Shown here one piece after another: positions 8,655-17,126 of a stretch of 64,000 nucleotides of DNA; positions within the stretch are counted from its first letter, which is position 1, and every line of letters begins with the position of its first letter. The stretch spans positions 1,798,001 to 1,862,000 of the forward strand of contig CP121321.1 of NCBI GenBank assembly GCA_043585095.1, in the 5' to 3' direction. A model generated the notes under the pieces. It was not told the DNA's origin. It did no database searches and worked only from the letters and a program-made list of their open reading frames with translations. This stretch comes from JANQIO01 sp043585095 (GTDB taxonomy: Bacteria; Pseudomonadota; Gammaproteobacteria; Pseudomonadales; Halieaceae). Position numbers and translations under genes: made by a program.

Positions 8655-9676
8655 GCACACAGACACTGGATACAGCGAAACTGCAGCCCTATCTTGAGCA
8701 GCATGTACCCGGCTTCAGTGGCACCTTGAGCGCTGAAAAATTTGCAGGTGGACAGTCCAACCCAACGTTTAAACTCTCCGCCGGTGGCAAGCACTATGTG
8801 CTGCGGCGCAAGCCACCCGGCGAGCTACTGAAGTCCGCCCACGCTGTGGACCGCGAGTACCGGGTTATCACGGCACTGGAAGGCACTGCAGTACCGGTGG
8901 CGAAAACCTATTGCCTCTGTGAAGATGAAACCATTATCGGCTCCATGTTCTACGTAATGGAGTACATGGACGGACGGGTCTTCTGGGACGCAACCCTTCC
9001 CGAGCTGGACAGCAACGAAGAACGCGCCGCGATTTACGAAGAGATGAATCGCGTACTGGCTGAGCTACACAACGTTGACATTGACGAGGTTGGCCTGTCG
9101 GACTACGGCCGTCCGGGCAACTACTTCGAGCGCCAAATCGGCCGCTGGACCAAGCAGTACCGGGCTAGTGAAACTGATCACAACCCGGAAATGGAAAAGC
9201 TAATCGCCTGGCTGCCCGCGAACATTCCCGCCGATGATGGCCGCGTTGGACTGGTCCATGGCGACTACCGCCTGGACAACGTCATGTTTCACAAGACGGA
9301 ACCGCGCATCATTGCCGTATTGGACTGGGAGCTCTCCACAGTAGGTCATCCGCTGGCGGATCTGTCTTACCAATGTATGGCATGGGCATTGCCGCAGTCT
9401 GATGCCGGTATGAGTGGATTGGGCGGCGTTGATCGCAGCGCTATCGGCCTGCCGACCGACGAGGAATACATCGCCAGTTACTGCGCCAAAACCGGCCGCC
9501 ACGACATTAGTAACTGGAACTTCTATCTCGTCTTCTGCTTTTTCAGGCTTGCCGCCATTCTTCAAGGCGTCAAGAAGCGCGCACTGATCGGCACAGCATC
9601 CAGTGCGGAAGCCGATGCGAAAGCCGCTGCTGTGGAGCCGCTGGCCCAGTTTGGCGTGTCGCTGATTGATACGTAA
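8651..9676 (+). CDS. APH-type phosphotransferase (ACAD10/11 kinase domain, LvaA-like)
   Basis: Aminoglycoside-phosphotransferase-fold kinase of 341 residues. FAGGQSNPTFKL is the glycine-rich ATP loop, YVLRRKPPGELLKSAHAVDRE has the ATP-binding lysine region, HGDYRLDNVMFH is the catalytic Brenner-type loop, and VLDWELSTVGHPLADLSY carries the metal-binding Asp. This subfamily is fused to acyl-CoA dehydrogenase in mammalian ACAD10 and ACAD11; here the two are separate genes overlapping by 4 bases (ATGA). The likely substrate is therefore a 4-hydroxyacyl-CoA rather than an antibiotic. A longer frame beginning at 8570 would run deep into the ACAD gene and is rejected. Confidence 0.93.
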   Translation: MSTQTLDTAKLQPYLEQHVPGFSGTLSAEKFAGGQSNPTFKLSAGGKHYVLRRKPPGELLKSAHAVDREYRVITALEGTAVPVAKTYCLCEDETIIGSMFYVMEYMDGRVFWDATLPELDSNEERAAIYEEMNRVLAELHNVDIDEVGLSDYGRPGNYFERQIGRWTKQYRASETDHNPEMEKLIAWLPANIPADDGRVGLVHGDYRLDNVMFHKTEPRIIAVLDWELSTVGHPLADLSYQCMAWALPQSDAGMSGLGGVDRSAIGLPTDEEYIASYCAKTGRHDISNWNFYLVFCFFRLAAILQGVKKRALIGTASSAEADAKAAAVEPLAQFGVSLIDT

Positions 9677-9776
9677 AGCGGCTGAACGTAAAGCGCAGCG
9701 TGCCACTCAGAGAGAATTTAGTTAACAACACCGTGTCTTTTATTACTCTACTAACCACTCTAATTGGGAGACAGCA

Positions 9777-10541
9777 ATGTCTGATGAAGTATTAACCAGC
9801 GCCGAAGACGGCGTTCTTGTCGTAACGCTTAACCGTCCACAGGCGAAAAACGCTGCCAATAAGGCACTCGCCGAAGGCGTCGCCGCAGCCATGGATCAGT
9901 TGGACAGCGATGACTCCCTGCGCGTGGCGATTCTGACCGGCGCTGGCGGCACGTTCTGTTCCGGCATGGACCTGAAGGCTTTCGTCTCCGGTGAAACACC
10001 CCATATACCCGGGCGCGGATTTGCCGGTCTCACCGAGCAAGGGCCTCGCAAGCCACTGATTGCCGCAGTTGAAGGCTATGCGCTAGCGGGCGGTCTGGAG
10101 CTGGCTATCTCCTGCGACATGATTGTCGCTGCGGATAACGCGATGTTCGGCATACCCGAAACCAAGCGCGGCCTCGCTGCTGCCGCAGGTGGCCTGGTCA
10201 AGCTGCCGCGCCAGATTCCCAGTCGCGTCGCCATGGAGCTGGCGCTTACCGGGGATTTCATAAGCGCGCAGCGAGCCTATGAGTTGGGCTTGATCAACCA
10301 TGTCGTTGATGCGGGCACTGCGCTTGAGGGCGCAAAAGCCCTTGCGGCGAAAATTGCCGCCACCGGCCCATTGGCCGTTGCCGTTAGCAAACAGGTAATT
10401 CTTGAGCAGACCGACTGGTCGCAGGATGAGATGTTTCAAAAGCAAGGCGACATCGTCAACCCGGTTTTTGTCAGCGAAGACGCTATCGAAGGCGCTACGG
10501 CCTTTGCCGAAAAGCGTGCCCCAAACTGGAAAGGCAAGTAA
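9777..10541 (+). CDS. Enoyl-CoA hydratase/isomerase family protein
   Basis: Crotonase-fold protein of 254 residues, adding water to (or isomerising) enoyl-CoA in beta-oxidation. The CoA-binding signature ILTGAGGTFCSGMDLKAF and the oxyanion loop VEGYALAGGLELAISCDMI are intact, and the first active-site Glu position matches in GLELA, while the second is in the FGIPETKRGL region. It ends with TAFAEKRAPNWKGK, usual for this family. GGGAGA precedes the ATG. About 100 bases separate it from the kinase, and 36 bases from the thiolase, suggesting one rightward catabolic operon. Confidence 0.93.
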   Translation: MSDEVLTSAEDGVLVVTLNRPQAKNAANKALAEGVAAAMDQLDSDDSLRVAILTGAGGTFCSGMDLKAFVSGETPHIPGRGFAGLTEQGPRKPLIAAVEGYALAGGLELAISCDMIVAADNAMFGIPETKRGLAAAAGGLVKLPRQIPSRVAMELALTGDFISAQRAYELGLINHVVDAGTALEGAKALAAKIAATGPLAVAVSKQVILEQTDWSQDEMFQKQGDIVNPVFVSEDAIEGATAFAEKRAPNWKGK

Positions 10542-10577
10542 CAGCCAACCACAGCGAATACATAAGGAGAAACAACC

Positions 10578-11810
10578 ATGGCAGAAGCCTGGATTATAGA
10601 TGCGTGTCGCACGCCACGCGGCATAGGCAAAATAGGTAAAGGCGCCCTCGCCCACCTTCACCCGCAGCATGTGGGTGCCACCGTGCTGAAAGCGATTGCA
10701 GAACGCAATAAACTCGACACCTCAGCCGTCGACGACATTATCTGGGGAACCAGTAGCCAACGCGGTAAGCAAGGCGGCGACCTCGGCCGTATGGCGGCCC
10801 TGGACGCGGGCTACGACGTCCGCTCCAGTGCGGTCACGCTGGACCGTTTCTGTGGTTCAGGCATTACCTCGGTGAACATGGCCGCCAGCAGCATCATGGC
10901 AGGCATGGAGCACCTGACGATTGGCGGTGGCACTGAGTTGATGTCTCACTACGCCGAAATGGGCGAGCGCTCTCCGTTTATCGACAGCGACAATCTACAC
11001 CTGCGCGAAATGCACCCACAGCCCCATCAGGGTGTTTGTGCCGATGCGATAGCGACTATCGAAGGCATTGATCGCGATGCCGTGGACAGTCTTGCTGCGG
11101 TATCTCAGGCAAACGCCGCACGGGCAATTGAGGAAGGTCGTTTTGACGGTTCGCTGATACCTGTCCTGAATGAAGACGGTTCAATCGCTCTGGATAAAGA
11201 AGAATTCCCTCGCCCCGGCACGACCAAGGAAAAACTGGGCGAACTCAAGGCGTCCTTTGAAGCCATTGCCGACTATCCCCTGGATGAAGCTGGTACCACC
11301 TATCGCAGCCTGGTGAACAAAAAGTTTCCGGACCTGAAGATCAACCATATTCACCACGCTGGCAACAGCTCGGGTGTGGTAGACGGCGCAGGCGCTGTGC
11401 TGCTGGCCTCACCTGACTACGCTCAGGCTCACGGCATGAAGCCCCGTGCCCGCATTATTGCGATGGCTAACATGGGTGACTGCCCAACGCTGATGTTGAA
11501 CGCACCGGTACCCGCTGCACGCAAGGTGCTGGATCGTGCCGGCATGCAGGTCAGTGATATCGACCTGTTTGAGATCAACGAAGCCTTTGCGGTCGTGGCC
11601 GAGAAGTTCATTCGCGACCTGGATCTTGATCGCGACACGGTTAACGTCAACGGTGGCGCCATGGCACTGGGTCATCCCATCGGCGCAACGGGATCGATCC
11701 TGATCGGGGCCATGATTGATGAGCTCGAACGCGCAGACAAGCAGTTCGGACTGGTTACCATGTGCGCCGCTGGCGGCATGGCTCCCGCGATTATTATCGA
11801 ACGCATGTAG
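10578..11810 (+). CDS. Acetyl-CoA C-acyltransferase (thiolase)
   Basis: Thiolase of 410 residues that cleaves 3-oxoacyl-CoA with CoA. The nucleophilic Cys is in TLDRFCGSGITSVNMA (about residue 93). The active-site His region is EINEAFAVVAEKF and NGGAMALGHPIGATGS, and the C-terminal Cys is in VTMCAAGGMAPAIIIE, so all three catalytic elements are present. The start has a near-perfect AAGGAG. It is the last gene of the ACAD-kinase-hydratase-thiolase operon and is followed by an intrinsic terminator at 11837. Confidence 0.95.
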   Translation: MAEAWIIDACRTPRGIGKIGKGALAHLHPQHVGATVLKAIAERNKLDTSAVDDIIWGTSSQRGKQGGDLGRMAALDAGYDVRSSAVTLDRFCGSGITSVNMAASSIMAGMEHLTIGGGTELMSHYAEMGERSPFIDSDNLHLREMHPQPHQGVCADAIATIEGIDRDAVDSLAAVSQANAARAIEEGRFDGSLIPVLNEDGSIALDKEEFPRPGTTKEKLGELKASFEAIADYPLDEAGTTYRSLVNKKFPDLKINHIHHAGNSSGVVDGAGAVLLASPDYAQAHGMKPRARIIAMANMGDCPTLMLNAPVPAARKVLDRAGMQVSDIDLFEINEAFAVVAEKFIRDLDLDRDTVNVNGGAMALGHPIGATGSILIGAMIDELERADKQFGLVTMCAAGGMAPAIIIERM

Positions 11811-11836
11811 CTCCTTGCGGCCCGACGGCTAGTAAT

Positions 11837-11862
11837 AAGGGCGACTTAGGTCGCCCTTTTTT
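11837..11862 (+). terminator. Intrinsic terminator after the thiolase operon
   Basis: Nine-base perfect stem (AAGGGCGAC at 11837-11845 pairing with 11850-11858), a 4-base TTAG loop, then a run of T. It lies 26 bases after the thiolase stop and ends the rightward beta-oxidation operon before the convergent metalloprotease gene. Confidence 0.92.
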
Positions 11863-11886
11863 ATTGTCTGATGCAAGGCTCGCGTG

Positions 11887-14496
11887 CTACTTCTTCGGGG
11901 TCAGTCCGCTCTCAATACGCGCAATCAAAGCTGACCGATGCGCGAGCGTCGCTTGATCAGCGACGGGAGGCCTGGCAACTAGCTTGGCAAGTCTTACCCG
12001 CAGCTGATCGAGCACATACCACGCCTGGCCACGGGCCACGTGATTATGAGCAGTTCCCGAATCGATCACTGCCATTGCCAACAGCGCTTCAACGTATTCT
12101 CGCTGAAGCTGCTGGCGCAGTGTGGATACCTGCGCGTTCTCGTCGGCGTCAAAGATAGCCGCGGTCAGATCGCTCAGCAGCTCGCTTAAAGAATACGCAT
12201 TACCGTACAGAGAGGTATCAAGGATGCGAGCCGTGGTCACAGGTGCTAGCAACTGCGACAAGGCGGCTTGCTGAATCTGCAGCGCATCACCGTGCAGCTT
12301 GGGATCCTGGGGTGCATTCCACGCGTCCCAGCCCCGCCGCTGGCGCTGCAGATAGCGATAAACCGTTGCGTCAAATAGCAGCGCGTCTGGCGCAAAAAGG
12401 TGGTCACGCAGCAGCGCCATTGCGCTTAACTGCTGCTTCCGGGGCACTGGCATAAAAGGTAGGCCTGCGTCGACTTGCCCCTGCCGCGCATTGTCTACAA
12501 ATACGCCACCCACCCAGCGAGCGGCCATGATCAATTGCCGGTAGCGATTTAAATGCAAAGATCGATAGGCGTTGTACAGCGACTGCCAGCTCTCACCGGG
12601 TGCTTGATAACGGGTAACAAGCCCATCGCCTATCTCATTTAGCAGTTCCAGGCGCTGCCGGGCGTAAGTCAGAGGATCGCTGCCCAGGTCAAAACGCATA
12701 GCTCTGGGATCGATTCCAGTTTCGGTGTTAACCGTGTCCGCGTCGAGTGAAAAGGCGAGCTCAGGCTCGGTAGAACGCGAGAGCAGCCTCTCTACCCGCT
12801 GCTGTTCTTGCGCTGGATCGTCTAATGCCGGGGTATAAACAAACTCTATCGCCCATTCATCATAGGGACCGGGCTCAGTCATATAATAGCGCGGGCGCTC
12901 CGGCGATCCGGTCTGCAAGTTGATTAGCGGATACTCCATGATGGATGCGGTGAGCGGCGTATCAGCGGGCAACTCCGGGTCAGTCAGCGTTGCCGTACTC
13001 TGTAGCATGCTGGCTTGAAAATTATGCGCGAGACCCAGAACGTGACCAACCTCGTGTGTTACCAGGTCATACAGGGACTGGCGTATCAGTTCGTGTTCAT
13101 CGGCATCATAGCCAGCAATAACGGCCTCACCCAGCCCGGGGCTCGCGGATCGAGATAGCTTAAGTGCTGCGCGTCCTAGCGCAAGCTGCTCTTTGAGCAT
13201 AGCCGCTGCGCCACATTGCTGGCGGCGCGACCGGGCGCCTATCGATGCGGCAGCCGCTTCTCCAGAGCGCGGCAGTGTTGCAGCGCCTGCATAGAGTTTA
13301 CTGGCGGAGGAGAACGTTCGTATCCAGTCGTACTCCAGCATAATATCCGAGCCCAATATCTCGCCCGTGCGAGGGTCTGAAAAAACAGGCCCATAACCAC
13401 CCCAGGGAACTTCCGGCACTGACGTCCAGCGCAGTACGTTGTAACGCAGATCCCCTGATTCCCAACTCGCGTCGTCCGGCTGCTGCCGAACTTCGATGGC
13501 ATTCGAAAATCCCGCCTGCTCGAAGGCCTTGTTCCAGACCAGCACGGCGTCTTTCACGGTCTCGCGCCATTCCACGGGGGTCGTGTTCTCTAGCCAAAAT
13601 ACGATAGGCTCCAGGGGATCCGACAGGCGCGCCTCCGGATCTTCCTTCTGAAGCCGCCAGCGTTTAACCACGTCCCGCCACGGCGTTTCATCGCGAGAGG
13701 TCATATCTTCGACTTTATGGATAAAGGTACCCACTCGAGAGTCCGCTGTCCGCGGCTTGAAGCCGGGCTGCGGAGCAGCAACCAGACTGTGCTGCACTTG
13801 CACTGAAACAAAACGGCTGTCGACAACAACTGGGTCCGCGCTGACCAGTGGTTGAGGATTCTCGTACACGTAGCGCACTGACACGTCGATATTCTCGGGA
13901 TAGGTCCGATTTTGCAGCAACGTCGTTTTGGTATCACTCAATTCGCCCAGGGTGAAGGCAGGCTCGGCGTCAGCGTCAACCGGATATTTAACCTGAAGTA
14001 GCGCTTCGCTCAGGAATAAACCATTCGCTGAGATCAACAGTGCTCCCGACTCGTCCTCATCGAGAATGTCGAGAGTGGCCAACACAGACGGCGGCAGGTT
14101 GGCTTCCGCTGCCCGCGCCAGGGGATGCTGGGGGTCAAAATAAAAGGTGGTGTCCAGCTTCTCCACGTGGAGCTGATTAAAGCGCCGATGAAAACGGATG
14201 ACCGATTCGTCCGCGTGAATGCCTCGCTGGGTGTAGGTGGCCGCGTTTCCGTCGAGAAAAAGCGGAAAATGTAATATCTCAGTATCCAGCTGCTCTGCCT
14301 GTAACAGAAAGAACAACTCGCCTGTGGTGCGGTCACGATAGCTATCTATAAAGCCAGGGAAGTAATCACCGGCTTCTTGAACCGAAGCGATGGTGGCCGT
14401 CTCGCTCTCAACAGCTTCTGGCGCCGGAGTACAAGCCAATAGGACAGCGACCGCACACAGCGGCACTGCTCTGCACAAGATGTTGAGACTCATCAT
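11887..14496 (-). CDS. Zinc-dependent metalloprotease lipoprotein (metzincin-like, DUF5117/DUF4953 type)
   Basis: Large predicted lipoprotein of 869 residues. The export signal ends in AVLLACTP, a good lipobox with Cys about residue 22. The zinc site HEVGHVLGLAH at residues 481-491 is the full metzincin pattern HExxHxxGxxH, with a downstream SIMEYP that looks like a Met-turn. This arrangement, with a long N-terminal region containing the YRDRTTGELFFLL start and a long helical C-terminus, matches the family of zinc-dependent metalloproteases carrying DUF5117 and DUF4953. It should act in the periplasm or at the outer membrane. Two adjacent ATG codons are possible starts. Its targets are unknown. 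It is convergent with the thiolase operon. Confidence 0.88.
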   Translation of the reverse strand: MMSLNILCRAVPLCAVAVLLACTPAPEAVESETATIASVQEAGDYFPGFIDSYRDRTTGELFFLLQAEQLDTEILHFPLFLDGNAATYTQRGIHADESVIRFHRRFNQLHVEKLDTTFYFDPQHPLARAAEANLPPSVLATLDILDEDESGALLISANGLFLSEALLQVKYPVDADAEPAFTLGELSDTKTTLLQNRTYPENIDVSVRYVYENPQPLVSADPVVVDSRFVSVQVQHSLVAAPQPGFKPRTADSRVGTFIHKVEDMTSRDETPWRDVVKRWRLQKEDPEARLSDPLEPIVFWLENTTPVEWRETVKDAVLVWNKAFEQAGFSNAIEVRQQPDDASWESGDLRYNVLRWTSVPEVPWGGYGPVFSDPRTGEILGSDIMLEYDWIRTFSSASKLYAGAATLPRSGEAAAASIGARSRRQQCGAAAMLKEQLALGRAALKLSRSASPGLGEAVIAGYDADEHELIRQSLYDLVTHEVGHVLGLAHNFQASMLQSTATLTDPELPADTPLTASIMEYPLINLQTGSPERPRYYMTEPGPYDEWAIEFVYTPALDDPAQEQQRVERLLSRSTEPELAFSLDADTVNTETGIDPRAMRFDLGSDPLTYARQRLELLNEIGDGLVTRYQAPGESWQSLYNAYRSLHLNRYRQLIMAARWVGGVFVDNARQGQVDAGLPFMPVPRKQQLSAMALLRDHLFAPDALLFDATVYRYLQRQRRGWDAWNAPQDPKLHGDALQIQQAALSQLLAPVTTARILDTSLYGNAYSLSELLSDLTAAIFDADENAQVSTLRQQLQREYVEALLAMAVIDSGTAHNHVARGQAWYVLDQLRVRLAKLVARPPVADQATLAHRSALIARIESGLTPKK

Positions 14497-14596
14497 TGAT
14501 TCTGCTCAGGGCGGGAATGTCGCGATTGAAACAGTGATTTGTATGAGGATCAAGCTCCCCGGGTTGCTCAGGCTTTGCAAGCTTTCGCCTAAACAT

Positions 14597-14628
14597 AAAA
14601 AAAACGGCGCACCGAAATCGGCGCGCCG
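14597..14628 (-). terminator. Intrinsic terminator for the peroxiredoxin-glutaredoxin gene
   Basis: Read leftward, a 10-base stem (14628-14619 with 14614-14605, one G-U pair) closes a 4-base loop and is followed by eight T residues (A run at 14597-14604 on the plus strand). It lies 26 bases past the stop of the gene at 14654. Confidence 0.92.
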
Positions 14629-14653
14629 CTACTAGATCGAAAGGCTAAATTAC

Positions 14654-15394
14654 TTACGCTGCAGCGCTGTCTGCCAGCCAAGACTCTAGCTCATCGGCGC
14701 CACCAATGTGATTGCCGTTGATAAAGACCTGTGGATAGGTATCGCCACCCGACAGTGCACGCAGTGCGCGGTGCGGATAGTCACGGAGCAACTCGAGCTC
14801 ATCAAAGTCGATACCTTTGTCATTTAGCAGACCTTTTACCTTCACGCAGAAAGGACACCCTGGGCGGGAGAGTACGACTACATCCATTGGCGCCGTGGCA
14901 TCAGGTGCGACGTAATCAAGCATAGTGTCGGCATCAGACACGTGGAACGGATCGCCGGGCTCTTCTGGCTCGACGAACATTTTCTCAACGACACCGTCTT
15001 TCACCAGCATCGAATAGCGCCAGCTTCGCGCACCGAAGCCCAGATCATCTTTGTTGACCAACATGCCCATGCCGTCGGTGAACGCACCAGTGCCGTCAGG
15101 CATAAAGGTCACTTTGTCCGCCTGCTGTTGCAGCTTCCATTCATTCATAACGAAAGCATCGTTCACGGATACGCAGATTACGTCATCTACGCCGTTAGCC
15201 TTGAATACCGGCGCCAGTTCGTTGTAACGCGGCACATGGCTTGATGAACAGGTCGGCGTAAACGCGCCGGGCAAAGAGAATACAACAACAGTTTTGCCGG
15301 CAAAGTAGCTGTCGGTATCACGATCAACCCACTCGCTGCCTTCGCGTGTCTTGAAAGTTACATTTGGTACGCGTTGTCCTTCGCGGTTTTCCAT
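14654..15394 (-). CDS. Peroxiredoxin-glutaredoxin hybrid (Prx5 type)
   Basis: Fusion of 246 residues. Residues 1-160 form a Prx5-type peroxiredoxin with the peroxidatic Cys49 in GAFTPTCSSSHVP. Residues 168-246 form a glutaredoxin with the CPFC active site at Cys180 and Cys183 and the usual TYPQVFINGNHIGG substrate-binding segment. Hybrid Prx5 enzymes of this layout (studied in Haemophilus and Chromatium) reduce hydroperoxides with glutathione without a separate glutaredoxin. Gene is monocistronic: its own terminator lies downstream and a 214-base AT-rich leader upstream. AGGAT precedes the ATG. A weak OxyR-like pattern upstream is listed separately. Confidence 0.95.
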   Translation of the reverse strand: MENREGQRVPNVTFKTREGSEWVDRDTDSYFAGKTVVVFSLPGAFTPTCSSSHVPRYNELAPVFKANGVDDVICVSVNDAFVMNEWKLQQQADKVTFMPDGTGAFTDGMGMLVNKDDLGFGARSWRYSMLVKDGVVEKMFVEPEEPGDPFHVSDADTMLDYVAPDATAPMDVVVLSRPGCPFCVKVKGLLNDKGIDFDELELLRDYPHRALRALSGGDTYPQVFINGNHIGGADELESWLADSAAA

Positions 15395-15461
15395 ATCCTA
15401 AAAACTCCTCAGTGGTAGTTGCTACGAATTCATTAACTTGTACGTAGAGTAACGCTGAGTA

Positions 15462-15498
15462 ATTCATTTAGATAATGAAAAAGATAGCTAAAGATAAT
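15462..15498 (-). promoter_or_regulatory. Weak OxyR-like half-site array upstream of the hybrid peroxiredoxin
   Basis: Read leftward, four tetranucleotides ATTA, CTAT, ATTA, GAAT fall at exact 7-base spacings, the geometry of the OxyR site (ATAG, CTAT, ATAG, CTAT). Only 10 of 16 consensus bases match, and the region is AT-rich, so chance is a real possibility. It starts about 68 bases upstream of the start codon of a peroxide-reducing enzyme, a sensible place for such control. Confidence 0.2.
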
Positions 15499-15608
15499 CG
15501 ATTTTGTCGATTCAGGTCCTGCGCAAAAAGAACAGGACAGAAGGCGGCCTTATAACGGGCGCCCCTGGACGGGGCGACGCGATAGCTATTTGGAGTTCCT
15601 GGGAATCA

Positions 15609-16079
15609 CTAGTGGACGTGGCCGTGATCAATCTCTTCTGACGTGGCCTCACGAACCTCCATAATTTCTACAGAGAAATGCAGATCGACACCAGCGAGCT
15701 CGTGGTTCGCATCAACAGTGATATCGTCGCCTTCCACGTCTCGCACCACGATTTTGCGCTGACTGCCGTCTGCCGCCTGCGCCATAAACGCCATGCCGGG
15801 CTCGATTTCTTCGACACCTTCGAAGGCTTGCTTGGGAACTACCTGCAGCAGATCAGCCTGATACTCGCCGTAGCCTTGCCCAGGCTCCACCACCACCTCC
15901 AGAGACTCGCCCACTGTTTTTCCTACCAGCGCGTTCTCAAGGCCGGGGATAATATTTCCGGCGCCGTGCAAGTACGTCAGCGGATCAGCTCCCTCGGAAC
16001 TGTCGATAACCGTTCCCTCTTCGTCTTTCAATGTGTAATGAATACTCACCACCTTTTTCTCACCGGCTGGTGTCGACAT
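15609..16079 (-). CDS. FKBP-type peptidyl-prolyl cis-trans isomerase, SlyD-like
   Basis: Protein of 156 residues. An FKBP domain split by an IF insert is visible: VSIHYTLKDEEGTVIDSS, then YLHGAGNIIPGLENALVGKTVGE, then the insert with EPGQGYGEYQADLLQVVPK, closing with VDANHELAGVDLHFSVEIMEV. NHELAGxxLxF is the typical SlyD/FkpB ending of the domain. The tail is short and ends HGHVH instead of the long His/Cys metal-binding tail of E. coli SlyD, so metallochaperone activity is probably reduced. It is cytoplasmic (no signal peptide) and probably both isomerase and chaperone. It stands alone. Confidence 0.92.
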   Translation of the reverse strand: MSTPAGEKKVVSIHYTLKDEEGTVIDSSEGADPLTYLHGAGNIIPGLENALVGKTVGESLEVVVEPGQGYGEYQADLLQVVPKQAFEGVEEIEPGMAFMAQAADGSQRKIVVRDVEGDDITVDANHELAGVDLHFSVEIMEVREATSEEIDHGHVH

Positions 16080-16215
16080 ACATCTTTCCTCTGCTTTCCT
16101 CTATGAGTTTGCCTCAGTATAACGTCCTGCAGGCCAGTTCGCTGCCTCATCGACCAGGAATCCTGACAACACGCGTTACGGAGCTCGCGCGCCCCCATAC
16201 TTAACAGTGGAGGAC

Positions 16216-16581
16216 TTATCGTACCTTCTGCCTGGCGACCCAGTCGAAGTAGCGCCGCAGCTCAGGGTCGTCAGCTAGCGACATAGGCTCGCGAAAGTCC
16301 TTATATAGCTGCATCTCGTCATAGCGATTATGGATCCCATCATGGCACTGCCGACAGATATGCACTCCAAGATTTAGCGTCTCACGGCTGAAGTGCTTTC
16401 GAAAGCGGGCTCGACGGTGAAGCTTCTTCGGAATTAGATGATGAAAGGTGAGCGGAAGGGATCGCCGACAAAAAGGACAACAGGCAGCGGATGAACGCCG
16501 TCGACGAGAATTTGAAGAAGTCGCCTCAAGAGACATGTTGGTTATCATAGCGAAGCCATAGACCGAAACAACAACATCCAA
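16216..16581 (-). CDS. Small HNH nuclease-like protein
   Basis: Protein of 121 residues with a compact zinc-finger HNH fold: CPFCRR for the first zinc pair, the first His in LTFHHLIPKKLH, the Asn/His part in LNLGVHICRQCHDGIHN, with the second CxxC-like pair. A stretch of arginines precedes the domain and suggests nucleic-acid contact. It is a lone HNH protein with no adjacent methyltransferase, phage or toxin genes, so a restriction role is not supported; similar short proteins occur as housekeeping genes in marine gammaproteobacteria. In-frame ATG codons at 16548 and 16536 are alternative starts. Confidence 0.78.
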   Translation of the reverse strand: MDVVVSVYGFAMITNMSLEATSSNSRRRRSSAACCPFCRRSLPLTFHHLIPKKLHRRARFRKHFSRETLNLGVHICRQCHDGIHNRYDEMQLYKDFREPMSLADDPELRRYFDWVARQKVR

Positions 16582-16659
16582 AGAACTAGCTGCTTCCTCG
16601 GAGGGCCAAGCCCCACTACACTTGTGTTAAGTCACCTGGACCTGCAACCTAGAGCGACC

Positions 16660-17040
16660 ATGCCATCACGACCCTCACTTTTTCAGCTTGCACTGGCACC
16701 AGCGCGCTTCGCGCTGCGCCAAACGAGAATTAACGTGCAGGCGCTGAACGCATTGCGGCGAGATGCCGACGCGTGGGCGCCGATACTGGAGCAGGCGGCC
16801 GACGAAACAATAGAAAATTTGTTGCGCGTGCTGGCTGCGGCAGAGGCCTCTCTGCCCTCAAACATCGAAAACATGACCCCCAATGAGCGCAGGCAAGCCA
16901 TTACCGAATCACTGGCGAAAAGTGAAAAGCTATTAATGGCCGCAGCCGGAGAACTCTATCGGAGCTGGCGGCTGGCGACCGCCGAGCAAGGCAACGTAAT
17001 CGAGAATCCTCCGCAATCGACGTTTAGACAGGGCCGTTAG
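16660..17040 (+). CDS. Hypothetical helical protein
   Basis: Protein of 126 residues from ATG 16660; a GTG at 16624 would add 12 residues. I do not recognise the family. The sequence is almost entirely helix-forming: FQLALAPARFALRQTRINVQ, a central segment with EQAADETIENLLRVLAA, and ITESLAKSEKLLMAAAGELY. There is no signal peptide or membrane segment. The length and the pattern of amphipathic helices recall phasin-like proteins, but nothing specific supports that. It is divergent from the HNH gene, with about 80 bases between. Confidence 0.65.
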   Translation: MPSRPSLFQLALAPARFALRQTRINVQALNALRRDADAWAPILEQAADETIENLLRVLAAAEASLPSNIENMTPNERRQAITESLAKSEKLLMAAAGELYRSWRLATAEQGNVIENPPQSTFRQGR

Positions 17041-17126
17041 GCATCCACTTCAATATTCACTATTCACTCGTTACACACAGACGCGGCTTACGTCCAAAGC
17101 TGCCAGGTCAACGTTCCACGGTTGTG

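Noticed and set aside
16216..16581. Restriction or homing-endonuclease function for the HNH protein
   Set aside because: No methyltransferase, intron, phage or toxin gene nearby, and the protein is short; only a generic HNH call is supported.
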